Source: Bacillota bacterium (lineage in GTDB: Bacteria > Bacillota_E > JAJZYS01 > JAJYTV01). Taken from it: DNA of 7,790 bases. The stretch is taken from the NCBI GenBank assembly GCA_021845645.1, contig JAJZVM010000181.1, positions 1 to 7,790 of the forward strand, given 5' to 3'. Positions 6,307-7,790 of this stretch are shown one piece after another (position 1 is the first letter of the stretch; every line of letters begins with the position of its first letter). Both the position numbers and the translations under genes were made by a program. The notes under the pieces are model-generated. The model saw only the letters and a program-made list of their open reading frames with translations. It searched no databases and was not told where the DNA came from.

Positions 6307-7374
6307 GTGCGACTTCAGCGTCTCGGACCGCTCGTGCTACTGGTCCTGGCCCTTGCCGGCTGCAGCGGGGCCGGCGAGATCTCGGACCTGCCGCTGCCGC
6401 CCATGTCCGCTAGGATGCGGGGCATGACCGAGGCTGGCTACAAGCCGAACGTGTTCGACACTCCGGCGGTCACGGGGGAGCTCGCGCGCCTCAAACGGGA
6501 CGGGATCGACTGGCTGGCCATCCAGGTCGCTTGGTTCCAGGACACAAAGTCCTCGGTGACCATAAGTCCCAGCCGACGCAAGACGCCTACCGACCTGAGC
6601 GTGCGCAGACTCATCTCCCTCGCACACCACATGGGCATGCGCGTCTTCCTGAATCCCTTCGTCAACTCGCTCGACGGCGACGGCTGGCAGGCCGACTTCG
6701 AGCCTAGCTCGGTGCCACGCTGGTTCGCGAGCTTCGACCGGTACCTTGCGCACTACGCGGCGCTGGCGCAGGCGTCCGGCGCCGACCTCTTCGCGATCGG
6801 AGACGAGTTCGACAGCTTGGACTCCGTCCCGGCCTACAGGCCGTACTGGCTCAAGGCGATCACCGTCGCCCGCAAGTACTACCACGGCCCCATCGTCTAT
6901 GGCGCGGACTATCCCAACTACCAGCGGGTGACGTTCTGGCGGGCACTTGACGACGTCGGCATCGACGCCTACTTCCCCCTCTCGCAGGCTGCGAATCCGT
7001 CCGTCGCCGAACTCGCCGAAGGCTGGCGACAGACCACCGCCGAGGTAGCCGCCTGGCGCCGGTCGGCTGGCCTCTCCGCAAAGGGCTTCATCATCACGGA
7101 ACTCGGCTACCCCTCCGAGAACGGTGCTGCCGCACAGCCCGGGGCGTGGTTCCCCAAGCAGCCCGTGAACCTCGCCCTGCAGCAGCGCCTCTACGAGGCG
7201 ACGCTCGAGACCATCGGCAAGGAGCCGTGGCTCCGGGGCCTCTTCTGGTTCTGGTGGGCCAATCCGTCCAATCCGAACTGGCAAGGTGGCCCCGGCGACA
7301 ATGGCTACACGCCGAGGGGCAAGCCGGCCGAGGCCACTCTGCGCGCCTACTTTCTTGGCCAAGGTCCTGCCTGA
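6307..7374 (+). CDS. Lipoprotein with a GH113-like TIM-barrel glycoside hydrolase domain
   Basis: GTG at 6307 follows GGGAGGTGG with good spacing and gives 355 residues. The N-terminus is a lipoprotein signal: MRLQR, hydrophobic 8-17, lipobox L16-A17-G18-C19, so the mature protein is probably lipid-anchored outside the membrane. The rest matches the GH113 (beta-mannanase-type) TIM barrel. Matching segments are WLAIQVAWFQ around 69-78, TPTDLSVRRLI (94-104), HHMGMRVFLNPFV (107-119), LFAIGDEFDSL with candidate acid/base E167 (161-171), FWRALDDVGIDAYFPLS (210-226), IITELGYPSENGAA with candidate nucleophile E265 (262-275), and GLFWFWWANP (311-320). Both catalytic glutamates appear present. Known GH113 enzymes cut beta-1,4-mannan, but many relatives are uncharacterised lipoproteins, so the substrate here is open. 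An in-frame ATG at 6268 would place 13 extra residues before the signal and is disfavoured. It probably shares a transcript with the PBP gene 78 bases upstream. Confidence 0.85.
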   Translation: MRLQRLGPLVLLVLALAGCSGAGEISDLPLPPMSARMRGMTEAGYKPNVFDTPAVTGELARLKRDGIDWLAIQVAWFQDTKSSVTISPSRRKTPTDLSVRRLISLAHHMGMRVFLNPFVNSLDGDGWQADFEPSSVPRWFASFDRYLAHYAALAQASGADLFAIGDEFDSLDSVPAYRPYWLKAITVARKYYHGPIVYGADYPNYQRVTFWRALDDVGIDAYFPLSQAANPSVAELAEGWRQTTAEVAAWRRSAGLSAKGFIITELGYPSENGAAAQPGAWFPKQPVNLALQQRLYEATLETIGKEPWLRGLFWFWWANPSNPNWQGGPGDNGYTPRGKPAEATLRAYFLGQGPA

Positions 7375-7719
7375 TCGGAGCATCCGAGAGGGAAGGCCCC
7401 CTCCTTTGGAGGCACAGCTGCCAAATGATGTCCACCCTGCGGCAGACGTTCAAGTCACACGAAAACAAAGCATTCGCATCGACAGCGGCGCAGCGTGAAA
7501 AGGTCCGATGAGACGCTTGCCTGTGCCGGTGTTGACATGCCCCTCGATCGTCGCGGCCTTCGCGCGCGTCACCGGTAGAGCGACTCCTCCAGCCGCGGAC
7601 GGCCTGCGCAGGCACGGAAGCTTGCCGGGACACCTCGGGCGCCAAGCGGTTTCGCTCCCGGTCTCATCAGGCATACCTGCCCCGCAGCCTCGCATGCCCC
7701 TGCAAATACGGCTGCGATC
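7375..7719. other. 345-base spacer with no convincing gene
   Basis: This spacer lies between the converging GH113-like and VOC genes. It holds a small hairpin CCTCC-TTT-GGAGG (7400-7412) 25 bases after the GH113-like stop, with no T-run. A somewhat A+T-richer stretch follows (about 7420-7500). Nearby is a 28-codon plus-strand frame (ATG 7425 to TGA 7511) with GGAGG 12 bases upstream, too far and too short to call. A TTGACA (7532-7537) has no -10 partner at 17 bases. Minus-strand open frames here show no family resemblance. Confidence 0.5.
7683..7716 (-). terminator. Hairpin just after the VOC gene stop
   Basis: CGCAGCC (7683-7689) and GGCTGCG (7710-7716) form a perfect 7-bp stem with a 20-base loop. 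It begins 3 bases after the minus-strand stop codon at 7722-7720. The position suits a terminator or mRNA 3'-end structure, but there is no U-run. Confidence 0.35.
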
Positions 7720-7790
7720 TCAGGCGTCCTCGGCAAACGCGCGGTCTTCCTGCACAACCCAGCCGTTGCCGTCCGGATCGTCGATCGTGA
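7720..7790 (-). CDS. VOC-family protein (glyoxalase/bleomycin-resistance-like), C-terminal fragment
   Basis: The minus strand enters from the right edge and reads TIDDPDGNGWVVQE, then DRAFAEDA and a TGA at 7722-7720. The D-P-D-G-N-x-W-V-x-Q-E segment is the standard last strand of vicinal-oxygen-chelate (VOC) domains. Its glutamate is usually a metal ligand, and here it is present. The family includes glyoxalase I, extradiol dioxygenases and antibiotic-binding proteins; which one applies cannot be told from 22 residues. About 80% or more of the gene lies beyond the window. It converges on the GH113-like gene. Confidence 0.78.
   Translation of the reverse strand, partial: TIDDPDGNGWVVQEDRAFAEDA

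Noticed and set aside
4680..6413. 577-codon open frame on the plus strand overlapping the second S13 domain
   Set aside because: Its composition (Arg/Gly/Pro/Ala-rich, low complexity) is typical of a +1 shadow. The other frame carries clear S13 landmarks throughout, and the frame runs into the GH113-like start. I also considered whether it showed a frameshift in the PBP gene, but the S13 frame is uninterrupted.
6337..7383. 348-codon open frame on the minus strand opposite the GH113-like gene
   Set aside because: Shadow of a gene with clear lipobox and TIM-barrel motifs; no domain of its own.
7532..7537. Consensus-like -35 (TTGACA)
   Set aside because: The sequence 16-18 bases downstream is GC-rich with no -10, and no plus-strand gene follows.
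7450..7695. 81-codon minus-strand frame in the right spacer
   Set aside because: No homology recognised, no ribosome site at the upstream start, and it is crossed by the hairpin after the VOC gene.

Overview
This is a G+C-rich (about two thirds G+C by eye) bacterial chromosomal window. It has compact genes, strong GGAGG-type ribosome binding sites, frequent GTG/TTG starts and a lipoprotein signal. The gene set (a RocB-type M20 peptidase, a GH113-like lipoprotein and a secreted S13 carboxypeptidase) would fit a high-GC Bacillota-like or other deep-branching lineage. That placement is inference only: no rRNA or marker gene is present. I see no insertion sequence, CRISPR array, tRNA, phage gene or attachment site.

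Layout, left to right. (1) Positions 1-71, minus strand: first 23 codons of a thiolase. It diverges from (2) a 522-residue RocB-like M20 metallopeptidase at 270-1838, plus. The gap between them holds two overlapping, mutually exclusive hairpins upstream of the rocB-like gene. (3) A convergent spacer at 1839-2053 holds two short hairpins and no clear gene. (4) A DAO-family FAD-dependent oxidoreductase lies at 2054-3190, minus. (5) A divergent 254-base control region follows, with an 8-bp inverted repeat. (6) A 927-residue secreted penicillin-binding protein of the S13 (PBP4/DacB) family lies at 3445-6228, plus. (7) A 78-base gap carries a hairpin that buries the next ribosome binding site. (8) A GH113-like TIM-barrel lipoprotein lies at 6307-7374, plus. 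(9) A 345-base region at 7375-7719 has no convincing gene. (10) Positions 7720-7790, minus: the C-terminal end of a VOC (glyoxalase/bleomycin-resistance-like) protein.

Functionally there seem to be two groups. The left part (thiolase, RocB-like amidohydrolase, FAD amine/amino-acid oxidoreductase) looks like small-molecule and amino-acid catabolism, although the genes are not in one operon. The right part (PBP4-like protein followed by the GH113-like lipoprotein) looks like a two-gene cell-envelope unit. Both products are exported, and one is anchored by lipid.

The most striking item is the PBP4-like protein. It contains two tandem S13 domains. The first keeps all three catalytic motifs (SIMK, SIN, KTG). 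In the second the same positions read SWLT, STL and AEG, so it looks like a catalytically dead copy retained in an open frame.
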